Assembly: GCF_023703415.1 (NCBI RefSeq)
Contig: NZ_JAGMTU010000007.1
Location: 62,001-126,000, forward strand
Direction of reading: 5' to 3'
DNA: 64,000 bases
Source: Microbacterium sp. USTB-Y
GTDB taxonomy: Bacteria > Actinomycetota > Actinomycetes > Actinomycetales > Microbacteriaceae
Each line of letters begins with the position of its first letter. Position 1 is the first letter of the stretch. Positions 36,846 to 44,703 of this stretch are shown piece by piece. A program made the position numbers and the translations under genes. Under the pieces are notes generated by a model. That model ran no database searches. It saw only the letters and a program-made list of their open reading frames with translations, and was not told where the DNA came from.

Positions 36846-37697
36846 ATGACCGAGAAGTGGCTCATCGCCCCCGGGCAGGAGCGCGTGATCGACATCGAGC
36901 GCGCGTCGAAGCTCAAGATCGGACTCGTCGGCGGACAGGTCGACGTCATCGCCCACGACGAGCCGGGCATCCGGATCGAGGTGCACAACGTCACCATCAA
37001 GGATCTGCGGATCGAGTCGGACGGCACCCAGATCGAGATCGACCACCCGCAGATCGGGTGGGACAACTTCCTCGAGGTGTTCCGCAACTTCGGCGCGGGC
37101 GGCCCCAAGGCCGAGATCAGCGTCGCGGTCCCGCGGGACATCGCGCTCAACCTCGGCGTGGTGAGCGCCGGCGCGCTCGTCTCGGGCCTCACCGAGGACG
37201 CCCGCCTGAACACCGTCTCGGGCGACCTCATCGTCGACACGCACACCGGCGACCTGAACGTGAACACCGTCTCGGGAGACGTGCAGGTGCACGGCCTCAC
37301 CGGCACCGCCGTGGCCAACACGGTCTCGGGCGGCGTCGCGGTGACCGGCGAGGTGCGCAAGGCCACGATCGACAGCGTGTCGGGCGCGATGCTCATCGAT
37401 GCGACCGGCCCGGTCAACACCGTGTCGCTGAACAGCGTCTCCGGCGACGCCACCGTGCGCCTGGACGAGAACCTCGCCGCGAACTACGTGGCCCGCGCAC
37501 TGAGCGGCCGCATCACGATCGACGGCGTGCCCCGCGGCGGCTCCGGACCCTCGAACTTCACCGGATCCCGGGGCGAGCTGTCCGGCACCTTCGCCGACGT
37601 GCGGGTGAACACCGTCTCGGGGGACATCACGGTGCTGCGCCGCGACGCGGCCGAGGGTCCGGTGTCGTTCACCGCCGACGGGGAGGACCTGCTGTGA
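36846..37697 (+). CDS. DUF4097 beta-strand repeat protein
   Basis: This 283-aa protein is built of short repeats with the recurring phrase NTVSGD or similar (NTVSGDL, NTVSGDV, NTVSGGV, DSVSGAM, NSVSGDA, NTVSGDI), which predicts a right-handed beta-helix typical of DUF4097. It has no signal peptide or membrane segment. Function is unknown. DUF4097 proteins often sit beside anti-sigma or PadR genes, as here, and may act as envelope-stress or ligand-sensing partners. The ATG follows AGGAGA, and the stop overlaps the padR GTG. Confidence 0.85.
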   Translation: MTEKWLIAPGQERVIDIERASKLKIGLVGGQVDVIAHDEPGIRIEVHNVTIKDLRIESDGTQIEIDHPQIGWDNFLEVFRNFGAGGPKAEISVAVPRDIALNLGVVSAGALVSGLTEDARLNTVSGDLIVDTHTGDLNVNTVSGDVQVHGLTGTAVANTVSGGVAVTGEVRKATIDSVSGAMLIDATGPVNTVSLNSVSGDATVRLDENLAANYVARALSGRITIDGVPRGGSGPSNFTGSRGELSGTFADVRVNTVSGDITVLRRDAAEGPVSFTADGEDLL

Positions 37698-38344
37698 GCC
37701 CCGCGGTCTTCTCGCACGGCGACCTGCGGCTGTACCTGCTGGCGCTGCTCGCCGAATCGCCGCAGCACGGCTACGGCATCATCCAGGCCCTCACCGACCG
37801 CACGGGCGGCACCTACACGCCCAGCGCCGGCACGATCTACCCCCGGCTCGCCAAGCTCGAGGAGGAGGGCCTCGTCACCAAGACGGCCGACGGCCGCACC
37901 ACGATCTACGCGATCACCGACGCGGGGCGAGCCGAGCTCACCGCCCGCGAGGGCGATCTGCAGGGGATCGAGGCGGGTCTCAACGACTCGGTGCGCCTGA
38001 TCGCGAACGAGGTGCGCCAGAGCGTGCAGGAGGCCATGAAGAGCCTCCGCGCCGACCTCGCCGCCGCGGCCCGCGAAGAGCGCTCCGGTGCCGCCGCCTC
38101 GTCGTACCGCGAGGCCTCCGCCCGCGCCGACGGGCGGATCGCCAGCCGCGAGGAGCTGCGCCGCGCCGACGCCTCGATCAACGAGTTCCGTGCGCGGGTG
38201 CGGGCCGACCTGCGCACGCACGTCGCGAAGGGCGGCCTGCTGCCGGCCACCGTGGTGACGCAGCTCGACCGCGCGCTCGACGAGGCCGCGCACGCGGTCA
38301 CCGCGGCGCTCGCCGCCGCAGGTCCGGCACGCCCGCGGGACTGA
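37694..38344 (+). CDS. PadR-family transcriptional regulator
   Basis: This 216-aa protein has the PadR winged helix: LRLYLLALLAESPQHGYGIIQAL near residue 11, then TPSAGTIYPRLAKLEEEGLV near 43 and a wing at DGRTTIYAITDAGRAEL. A long charged helical C-terminal half (85-210, EERSGAAASSYREASARADG...) should dimerise. It is coupled to the DUF4097 gene by a GTGA overlap. It is the likely ligand of the 17-bp palindrome at 36766-36808. The inducer is unknown. Confidence 0.9.
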   Translation: MSPAVFSHGDLRLYLLALLAESPQHGYGIIQALTDRTGGTYTPSAGTIYPRLAKLEEEGLVTKTADGRTTIYAITDAGRAELTAREGDLQGIEAGLNDSVRLIANEVRQSVQEAMKSLRADLAAAAREERSGAAASSYREASARADGRIASREELRRADASINEFRARVRADLRTHVAKGGLLPATVVTQLDRALDEAAHAVTAALAAAGPARPRD

Positions 38345-38384
38345 CGCCCACCGGGCCGACGCCCACCGGGCCGACGCCCACCGA
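38343..38384. repeat. 15-bp tandem repeat after padR
   Basis: GACGCCCACCGGGCC occurs almost three times in tandem immediately after the padR stop, then runs into the large palindrome that follows. Confidence 0.8.
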
Positions 38385-38459
38385 CCGCGAGACCGAACCT
38401 GCGTCACGAGACCGAGCAAACCATCGTCGGTCTCGTGACACAGGTTCGGTCTCGCGGTC
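38383..38459. repeat. long two-stem palindrome between convergent genes
   Basis: Outer arms of 19 bp (38383-38401 and 38441-38459, beginning GACCGCGAGACCG) and inner arms TCACGAGACCGA (38404-38415) and TCGGTCTCGTGA (38427-38438) are both perfect, nested and separated by 2-nt bulges. It lies between padR and the convergent universal-stress gene. Only one copy is in the window. Confidence 0.9.
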
Positions 38460-38524
38460 AACAGGCCCCCACAGCCACAGCCGGGCGGCCGGGCGCGGGC
38501 AGGCGGGACGGGGGCGGAGCGGAT

Positions 38525-39067
38525 CTACTCCGCCCAGGGGTCCTTCTTGTCGTCGGCGATGGGCTCTTCGAGCGGCACGACGAGGATCGGCCGGGACTGA
38601 CGATGCGAGAGCCGCGCGGCGACGGATCCGGTGAAGAACTCCCGGATCGACTCGCCGAGGCCGCGACTGCGGGTGCCGACCACGATCAGCTGGGCGTCGA
38701 GCTCGCCGGACAGGTGCTTGATCGCGAGCGCCGGGTCGCCGACCAGCTGGCGCGCGGTCCAGGTGAGACCGGACCCCGCGAGCGCGTCCTCGACCTCGGC
38801 GCGCAGCTCGGCGAACTCCTCGGCGCCGGTGTCGATGTTCAGGTCGATCGGCGCCGAATGCACCATGCCGTCCGGGTCCTCGAAGGTCACGAACCGGGTG
38901 ACGTCGACGTGCACGACGACGAGCGGCGCGGACAGCAGTCCGGCGAACCGCATCGCCTCGGCGAGCACCCGGCGCGGCTGGCCGGGGCGCAGGGCGACGA
39001 TCACCGCCTTCTGCAGCTGCGCGTTCTGCAGTTCGCGATCGTCGGGGGTGGGGGCGCTGTCGGTCAT
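38525..39067 (-). CDS. universal stress protein family
   Basis: This 180-aa single-domain UspA-fold protein has the ATP-binding pattern VVGTRSRGLGESIREFFTGSVA (in two parts near residues 130-152) followed by LSHRQSRPILVVPL. It begins after an acidic 20-residue leader with AVIVALRPGQPRRVLAEA. It probably binds ATP and aids survival under stress; the target is unknown. The start at 39067 follows GGAAGGGAACG. The gene is divergent from DUF3073. Confidence 0.88.
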   Translation of the reverse strand: MTDSAPTPDDRELQNAQLQKAVIVALRPGQPRRVLAEAMRFAGLLSAPLVVVHVDVTRFVTFEDPDGMVHSAPIDLNIDTGAEEFAELRAEVEDALAGSGLTWTARQLVGDPALAIKHLSGELDAQLIVVGTRSRGLGESIREFFTGSVAARLSHRQSRPILVVPLEEPIADDKKDPWAE

Positions 39068-39152
39068 CTCGTCGTTCCCTTCCGGCCGGTCTGCGGCGAG
39101 CCCCGTCACGGCGAGGTGAGGTGGCCCTCGTGCTATCCTGGATGCTACTCTT

Positions 39153-39228
39153 ACCGGCCGCGAGCCGGTGCCGGAAATAGACAGCGAGCCCCGTTCCGCC
39201 CGCTGCTTACAGTAAGGGGGTCTCGCGC
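39153..39228 (+). promoter_or_regulatory. structured leader of the DUF3073 gene
   Basis: ACCGGC-CGCGA-GCCGGT (39153-39169) is a hairpin. A longer one pairs GCGAGCCCC (39184-39192) with GGGG (39216-39219) and CTCGC (39222-39226), ending 2 nt before the ATG and tying up the AAGGGGG ribosome site. TATCCT (39134-39139) or TACTCT (39146-39151) could be the -10. Confidence 0.4.
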
Positions 39229-39414
39229 ATGGGCCGTGGCCGTCAGAAGGCAAAGCACACCAAGATTGCCCGCGAACTCAAGTCGTACAGTCCGTCGGTG
39301 AACTACTCCGCGCTGGAGCGCGAGCTGGGGCACCCGGAGACGGAAGACCAGTACGTCGACAAGTGGGCGGATCAGTACGCCGACGAAGACGAGGACGAGC
39401 TCGAAAAGGCCTGA
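39229..39414 (+). CDS. DUF3073 family small protein
   Basis: This 61-aa protein starts MGRGRQKAKHTKIARELKSY and ends in an acidic stretch (ADEDEDELEKA), the exact form of the actinobacterial DUF3073 family. A basic head and acidic tail suggest a nucleic-acid or ribosome partner, but no function is established. It is a monocistronic gene with a structured leader. Family lengths are about 60-75 aa. Confidence 0.92.
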   Translation: MGRGRQKAKHTKIARELKSYSPSVNYSALERELGHPETEDQYVDKWADQYADEDEDELEKA

Positions 39415-39555
39415 GCTCCGTCACCCGCAACCCCGCCCGAGTCCGCTCGCGGCGGGGTTCGTCGTCGGTGAGCGAGCCGCATGGCTCCCGAACGACTCCG
39501 ACCGGCCCTGCACGGCCTGTCCCGGTCCACCGCGCCGCCCTGCGAGGATGGATCC

Positions 39556-40380
39556 ATGCCTCATGTCGTCGCGCTCTACCGCCACCCGGTCAAGGGCTTC
39601 ACGCCCGAGAAGGTGACCTCCGTCACCGTTCAGGCGGACGGACGGATCGCCGGCGACCGTGTGCTCGCCTTCCGCTTCGCCGACGCGGCGACCCCCGACG
39701 AGCGCGACGGGCTGGACTACTGGCCGAAGTCGAAGGGGCTGGCCCTGGAGACGTTCCCCGGACTCGCCGCCCTGCGGCTGGAGTACGACGACGAAGCCCG
39801 GCGCGTGCGCATCGAGCACGACGGCGAGACGCTCGTGGAGGCCGGTCTGGATGACGCGGGCCGGGTGGCGCTGGCGGATGCCCTCACCGCGTTCGTCCTC
39901 GGCTCCCCCGATGCCAAGCGCCTGCAGCGACCGGGCCGGCTGCCGCTGGTGCTCGTCGGCGACGGCGAGACCTCCCGGTTCCAGGACAGCAGACGCGGTT
40001 ACGTGTCGCTGCACAGCACCGCCAGCATCGACGCGCTCAGCGCGGCCCTCGAGCACGAGGTCGAGGACCGGCGCTTCCGCTCGAACGTGGTGATCGGCGG
40101 CGTGGACGCCTGGGACGAGCTGTCCTGGCAGGGCGAGGTGACGATCGGAGCGGTGCGTTTCGCGGCCGCCGTGCCGATCGTCCGCTGCCTGGCGACGCAT
40201 GCCAACCCCGACACCGGCGAGCGCGACGCGAGCGTGCTGAAGACGCTCACCGGATCCTTCGGGCAGGACGAGCCGACGCTGGGACGGATGCTCCTCCTGC
40301 CCGGGGTGAGCGGCGCGGTGTCCGATGCCTCGGGGTCGGGCGGCACGATCCGCGTCGGCGACGAGGTCGTCGTCGGCTGA
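39556..40380 (+). CDS. MOSC domain protein
   Basis: This 274-aa protein has the MOSC N-terminal beta-barrel (VVALYRHPVKGFTPEKV at residue 4) and MOSC domain (SLHSTASIDALS near 150, FRSNVVIGGVDAWDE near 180, and a conserved Cys in VPIVRCLATHANPDTG near 215). The Cys position is the one that holds sulfur or molybdenum cofactor in MOSC proteins such as YcbX/mARC. It may reduce N-hydroxylated bases using Moco, which would fit the Moco genes 17 kb upstream. There is no ferredoxin domain, so a partner reductase would be needed. Confidence 0.88.
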   Translation: MPHVVALYRHPVKGFTPEKVTSVTVQADGRIAGDRVLAFRFADAATPDERDGLDYWPKSKGLALETFPGLAALRLEYDDEARRVRIEHDGETLVEAGLDDAGRVALADALTAFVLGSPDAKRLQRPGRLPLVLVGDGETSRFQDSRRGYVSLHSTASIDALSAALEHEVEDRRFRSNVVIGGVDAWDELSWQGEVTIGAVRFAAAVPIVRCLATHANPDTGERDASVLKTLTGSFGQDEPTLGRMLLLPGVSGAVSDASGSGGTIRVGDEVVVG

Positions 40381-40410
40381 GCCGCGCGGGCCGGTCGCCG
40401 CGCAGCACGA

Positions 40411-40535
40411 CGTTCTGCAGGGGCCCCGTGCTGTTCTGCAGGAGCGTCGCCGCAATGCTCCTCGTCGTTCCGCGAGGCAGGTACCGTCTCGGCTGTCCGG
40501 CCCTGCAGAACGGCTCGGCCTCCCTGCAGAACGGC
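40411..40535. repeat. interrupted inverted repeat, family 3 copy B
   Basis: CGTTCTGCAGGGG (40411-40423) and TGTTCTGCAGG (40432-40442) are mirrored by two perfect CCCTGCAGAACGGC copies (40501-40514, 40522-40535). It lies between convergent MOSC and MFS genes. All four units here carry the CTGCAG variant. Confidence 0.88.
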
Positions 40536-40595
40536 TGCGCGGCGCCGGCCGCCCCTCTGACGCGGGGTCGGTGCGCGGCGCGGGCCGCCGGTCTG

Positions 40596-41927
40596 CTACC
40601 AGCGCCGGCCGTTCCGGCGCTCCCACGCGGCCTCGACGGTGACATGCCGCCCGGCGTAGACGCCGGCGGGGATCGAGGCGACGAGCAGCGCGGTGAGCAC
40701 GATGAGCGGCACCTGCCAGCCGCCGGTCGTGGTGTGCAGCACGCCGAGCAGGAACGGGAATACCGCCGCGAGCACGTAGCCGGTGCTCTGCACGAAGCCG
40801 CTGAGGGCCACCGCCGTCTCCGGCTCGCGCGCGCGGATGCTGATCAGCACGAGCGCGAGCGGGAAGAGCAGGCCCGCGAGGCCGTACAGCAGCACCCACA
40901 GCCACACGACCGACGGCGCGGGCACGAGCAGCAGGCCCAGGAGGCCGACGACGGCGCCGAGCGCGCCGATCACGTACAGCGCGGTCGTCGCACGGAACCG
41001 CACGATCAGCACGGGCACGATGAGCGACGCCGGCAGACCCGTGAACGCGAACAGCGACAGCAGCAGTCCCGCCTGCTGGGGCGTCGTGCCGGCGTGCTCC
41101 ACGAGGATCGTCGGCAGCCAGGCGAACGCGGTGTACGCCATGCTCGCCGAGGTGCCGAAGACGCCCGCGAGCGTCCAGGCCAGCGGGATCCGCGCCAGCC
41201 GCGAGAAGACCCGGGAGCTCGACGGGGCCGTGACGATCGGCCCGGTCGACAGAGCGGTCGCGTCCTCGAACGAGATGCGGTCAGGATCCGGTGCCGTGCC
41301 GGAAGGATCGGCCGGGGCGGCGGGTGCCGCAGCAGCCTCGGAGCGCGTGCGCAGCAGCATCACGATCCACGGGATGGTGCCGGCGAGCGCGAACACCGCC
41401 CACATCGCCAGGGACACCCGCCAGCCGGCGGCGTCCGCGGCGGGCACGGCGACGAGCGGCGGCAGGAACGTGGAGAACGCCATCACCGTCGTGTACAGCG
41501 TCATCATGAGCCCGAGCCGGTCGGGGAAGTACTTCTTCACGAGCGGCGGCATCAGGATGTTGGCCATGCCGACGCCCGCGAACACGAGCGCGGTCGCGAT
41601 GAGCAGGGTCGACGAGTCGACCGCGAGCCCGCGCGCGACGAGTCCGACCGTGACGGCGCCGAGCGCGATGACGGCGACCCGCTCGAGGCCCAGCCGGCGT
41701 TCGATGAGCGGCGTGAGCAGGCCGAACAGGGCGAAGCACACCGGCGGCGCGGTGCCGATCAGGCCGACCACCGCCGAGGGCATCGGGAAGTCCCGCGCGA
41801 CGTGGTCCACGACCGGCGACAGCGACGCCACCGCCGAGCGCAGCGAGAACGCGACGAGCACGATGCCGAGCACCGCCAGCGTGCGTCCGCGCCAGAGCGG
41901 CCGGACCTCCGGACCGCGCGACGTCAC
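40596..41927 (-). CDS. MFS transporter, CynX/NimT type
   Basis: This 443-aa membrane protein has 12 predicted helices and a central cytoplasmic loop rich in Ala/Pro/Asp (near residues 190-220). It begins VLGIVLVAFSLRSAVASLSPVVDHVARDF, as in the CynX/NimT (cyanate, 2-nitroimidazole) branch, and has LMPPLVKKYFPDRLGLMMTLYT near 125 (MFS loop motif region). The substrate is unknown. The GTG start overlaps the purF stop, so it is the last gene of the purM-purF transcript and could export a purine-related compound or simply share the transcript. Confidence 0.85.
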   Translation of the reverse strand: MTSRGPEVRPLWRGRTLAVLGIVLVAFSLRSAVASLSPVVDHVARDFPMPSAVVGLIGTAPPVCFALFGLLTPLIERRLGLERVAVIALGAVTVGLVARGLAVDSSTLLIATALVFAGVGMANILMPPLVKKYFPDRLGLMMTLYTTVMAFSTFLPPLVAVPAADAAGWRVSLAMWAVFALAGTIPWIVMLLRTRSEAAAAPAAPADPSGTAPDPDRISFEDATALSTGPIVTAPSSSRVFSRLARIPLAWTLAGVFGTSASMAYTAFAWLPTILVEHAGTTPQQAGLLLSLFAFTGLPASLIVPVLIVRFRATTALYVIGALGAVVGLLGLLLVPAPSVVWLWVLLYGLAGLLFPLALVLISIRAREPETAVALSGFVQSTGYVLAAVFPFLLGVLHTTTGGWQVPLIVLTALLVASIPAGVYAGRHVTVEAAWERRNGRRW

Positions 41928-43381
41928 GAGGTCTGCGACCCCTCGAGCCAGCCCAGGTACTCCTCGGTGACCGTTCCGGTCACGTACCGGCCGTCGAAGG
42001 GGCTCATGTCGAGATCGGTCAGGGCGGATCCCTCGGTGATCGCCGCCTTGAGATCCTCGACCTCCTGGTACACGAGACGATCGGCGCCGAGAACCTCGGC
42101 GATCTCGGGGATCGTGCGGCCGTGCGCGATGAGCTCGTGCTTGGACGGCATGTTGATGCCGTACACGTGCGGGTGCCGGATCGGCGGGGCGGCAGAGGCG
42201 AAGATCACCGAGGCGGCGCCCGCGTCGCGGGCCATCTGGATGATCTGCTTCGACGTCGTGCCGCGCACGATCGAGTCGTCGATGAGCAGCACGTTCTTGC
42301 CCTTGAACTCGGTCGACATCGCGTTGAGCTTCTGGCGCACGCTCTTCTTTCGCACCGCCTGGCCCGGCATGATGAACGTCCGGCCCACGTAGCGGTTCTT
42401 GTAGAAGCCCTCGCGGTACTCCTTGCCGAGCTTGCGGGCCACCTCCATCGCCGCGGGGCGGGAGGAGTCGGGGATCGGCATGACCACGTCGATCTCGTCG
42501 AGCGGCACGTGCTTCGCGATCGTGTCGGCGAGGCGGTCGCCCATCCGCAGCCGCGACTCGTACACCGAGACGCCGTTCATGACCGAGTCGGGACGGGCGA
42601 GGTAGACGTACTCGAAGGCGCACGGCGCGAGAGCCGGATCCGAGGCGCACTGCTTCGAGAACAGGGTGCCGTCGTTGGTGATGAACACGGCCTCGCCGGG
42701 CTCGATCTCGCGGACCACCTCGTAGTCGCCGTTCTCGAGGACGAGCGACTCGCTCGCGACGACCCACTCGTCCTTGCCCTCGCGCTCCCGCTTGCCGAGG
42801 ATGAGCGGGCGGATCCCGAACGGATCCCGGAACGCGAGCAGGCCGTAGCCGGCGATGATCGCGATGACGGCGTAGGCGCCCTCGATGCGCTCGTGCGTGC
42901 GCGCGACCGCCTCGAAGATGCGCTCGGAGTCGAGATCGACGGTCGAGGTGGTGGTCTGTAGCTCGTGCGCGAGCACGTTCAGCAGCAGCTCGGTGTCGCT
43001 CGAGGAGTTCAGGTGGCGGCGGTCGCGCTGCGCCATGTCGGCCGTCAGCTCACGCGTGTTCGTGAGGTTGCCGTTGTGGATGAGGATGATGCCGTAGGGC
43101 GCGTTCACGTAGAACGGCTGCGCCTCCTCCTCGCTCGACGCGGTGCCCTTCGTGGCGTAGCGCACGTGGCCGAGGCCGACGTTGCCGAGCAGCGACCGCA
43201 TGTCGCGCGTGCGGAACGCCTCGCGCACCATGCCCTGCGCCTTCGCCATGTGCATGACCCCGTTGGGCTCCGCGGTGGCGATGCCGGTCGCGTCCTGCCC
43301 GCGGTGCTGCAGCAGCAGGAGCGCGTCGTAGATGTCCTGGTTGACCGGGGCGTGCCCGACCATTCCGACGATGCCGCACAT
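41924..43381 (-). CDS. purF: amidophosphoribosyltransferase
   Basis: PurF (485 aa) is the first enzyme of de novo purine synthesis: PRPP plus glutamine gives phosphoribosylamine. The chain starts MCGIVGMVGH (Cys2 becomes the N-terminal nucleophile of the glutaminase), then LLLQHRGQDATGIAT. The phosphoribosyltransferase domain has VMPIPDSSRPAAMEVARK near 300 and KNVLLIDDSIVRGTTSKQI near 360, the PRPP loop. There is no Bacillus-type propeptide before Met-Cys. It follows purM after 5 bp and overlaps the MFS gene. Confidence 0.96.
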   Translation of the reverse strand: MCGIVGMVGHAPVNQDIYDALLLLQHRGQDATGIATAEPNGVMHMAKAQGMVREAFRTRDMRSLLGNVGLGHVRYATKGTASSEEEAQPFYVNAPYGIILIHNGNLTNTRELTADMAQRDRRHLNSSSDTELLLNVLAHELQTTTSTVDLDSERIFEAVARTHERIEGAYAVIAIIAGYGLLAFRDPFGIRPLILGKREREGKDEWVVASESLVLENGDYEVVREIEPGEAVFITNDGTLFSKQCASDPALAPCAFEYVYLARPDSVMNGVSVYESRLRMGDRLADTIAKHVPLDEIDVVMPIPDSSRPAAMEVARKLGKEYREGFYKNRYVGRTFIMPGQAVRKKSVRQKLNAMSTEFKGKNVLLIDDSIVRGTTSKQIIQMARDAGAASVIFASAAPPIRHPHVYGINMPSKHELIAHGRTIPEIAEVLGADRLVYQEVEDLKAAITEGSALTDLDMSPFDGRYVTGTVTEEYLGWLEGSQTS

Positions 43382-43386
43382 GGGGG

Positions 43387-44502
43387 TCAGTTCGCTCCGT
43401 TCGCGTAGGCGCCGACCAGGCGCACGGCACCGCCGTCGACGCCCTTGGCGCCCTGCTCGAAATCGCCGGCCGGGCGGGCGGCGACGGCGTCGAGCCGCAC
43501 CGTTCCGACCTGCCACGTGTCGATGCCGCCCTCCGTGAGCGCCGCGGCGATCGCCGCGGCGGACGACGCGTCGACGACCGCGAGGAAGCCGATGCCGAGA
43601 TTCCAGGTGCCCTCGCTCGACTCGAGGCTCGTGCCCGCGAGGTCGCTCAGCACGCGGAACACCGCGGCGGGCGACCAGGTGGAGCGGTCGACCTCGGCCC
43701 AGGACCCCTGGGGCAGCACGCGGGCGAGGTTCGCCGCGATGCCGCCGCCGGTGACGTGGCTGAGGGAGTGGACGGCGCCCTCGAAGCGATCCGCGATCCC
43801 GAGCAGCGGGGTCGTGTAGAGGCGGGTGGGGGTGAGCAGCGCCTCGCCCCAGGTCGCGCCGAGCTCGTCCGAACGGTCGCCGTAGCCGATCCCGGCCTTG
43901 GCGAGGATGTGCCGCACGAGCGAGTATCCGTTGGAGTGCAGGCCGCTGGAGGCGAGGGCGAGCACGACGTCGCCGTCCTGCACGCGCTCGGATCCGAGGA
44001 TCCGATCCGCCTCGACGATGCCGGTCGCCGCGCCCGCGACGTCGTAGTCGTCGACGCCCAGCAGGCCGGGGTGCTCGGCCGTCTCCCCGCCGACGAGGGC
44101 GGTGCCGGTGAGCTCGCAGGCCTCGGCGATGCCGCGCACGATGTCGGCGATGCGCTCGGGGACCACCTTGCCGCAGGCGATGTAGTCGGTCATGAACAGA
44201 GGCTTCGCGCCGACCACGACGATGTCGTCGACGACCATGCCGACCAGGTCGTGCCCGATCGTGTCGTGCTTGTCGACGGCCTGCGCGATCGCGACCTTCG
44301 TGCCGACGCCGTCGGTGCTCGAGGCGAGCAGCGGCCGGCGGTAGCCGAGCAGGGCCGTGGCGTCGAAGAGCCCGGCGAATCCGCCGACCCCGCCGAGCAC
44401 CTCGGGTCCGTGCGTGGCACGGACGGCGGACTTCATGAGTTCGACGGCGCGATCGCCGGCTGCCGTATCGACGCCGGCCTCAGCATAGGTGCGGGAGGAC
44501 AC
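43387..44502 (-). CDS. purM: phosphoribosylformylglycinamidine cyclo-ligase
   Basis: PurM (371 aa) makes AIR from FGAM with ATP. It starts TYAEAGVDTAAGDRAVELMK and has SSTDGVGTKVAIAQAVDKHDTIGHDLV (in two parts near 65-92), ALVGGETAEHPGL near 135, SSGLHSNGYSLVR near 182 and HVTGGGIAANLARVLP near 245. The GTG start at 44502 is 6 nt after TAGGAT on the minus strand, a leaderless start. It heads the purM-purF-MFS operon, and the divergent neighbour is the ATP-grasp gene. Confidence 0.96.
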   Translation of the reverse strand: MSSRTYAEAGVDTAAGDRAVELMKSAVRATHGPEVLGGVGGFAGLFDATALLGYRRPLLASSTDGVGTKVAIAQAVDKHDTIGHDLVGMVVDDIVVVGAKPLFMTDYIACGKVVPERIADIVRGIAEACELTGTALVGGETAEHPGLLGVDDYDVAGAATGIVEADRILGSERVQDGDVVLALASSGLHSNGYSLVRHILAKAGIGYGDRSDELGATWGEALLTPTRLYTTPLLGIADRFEGAVHSLSHVTGGGIAANLARVLPQGSWAEVDRSTWSPAAVFRVLSDLAGTSLESSEGTWNLGIGFLAVVDASSAAAIAAALTEGGIDTWQVGTVRLDAVAARPAGDFEQGAKGVDGGAVRLVGAYANGAN

Positions 44503-44627
44503 CAGTCAATCCTACCGGCGAGCGGCTGTGCGCGGCCCCCGTGCGACCCGCCACCGGGCCGGAGGCGATCCGCGTCGCGACTCGGAGGCCGGCGGTGCTG
44601 GTGGATCCGGTCCGGACCTGGTAATAC

Positions 44628-44698
44628 TTGACTCCCCCCGATCCCAAGAGAACTCTGCAAGCGCGGCGACGATGCCGCGCCTACGCGAACGGAGAGGA
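44628..44698 (+). promoter_or_regulatory. promoter region and leader hairpin of the ATP-grasp gene
   Basis: TTGACT at 44628-44633 (or TAATAC at 44622-44627 as a -10) may drive the gene. A perfect hairpin GCGCGGC-GACGAT-GCCGCGC (44661-44680) lies between it and the GGAGAGG ribosome site. The assignment of boxes is uncertain. Confidence 0.35.
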
Positions 44699-44703
44699 CC
44701 ATC

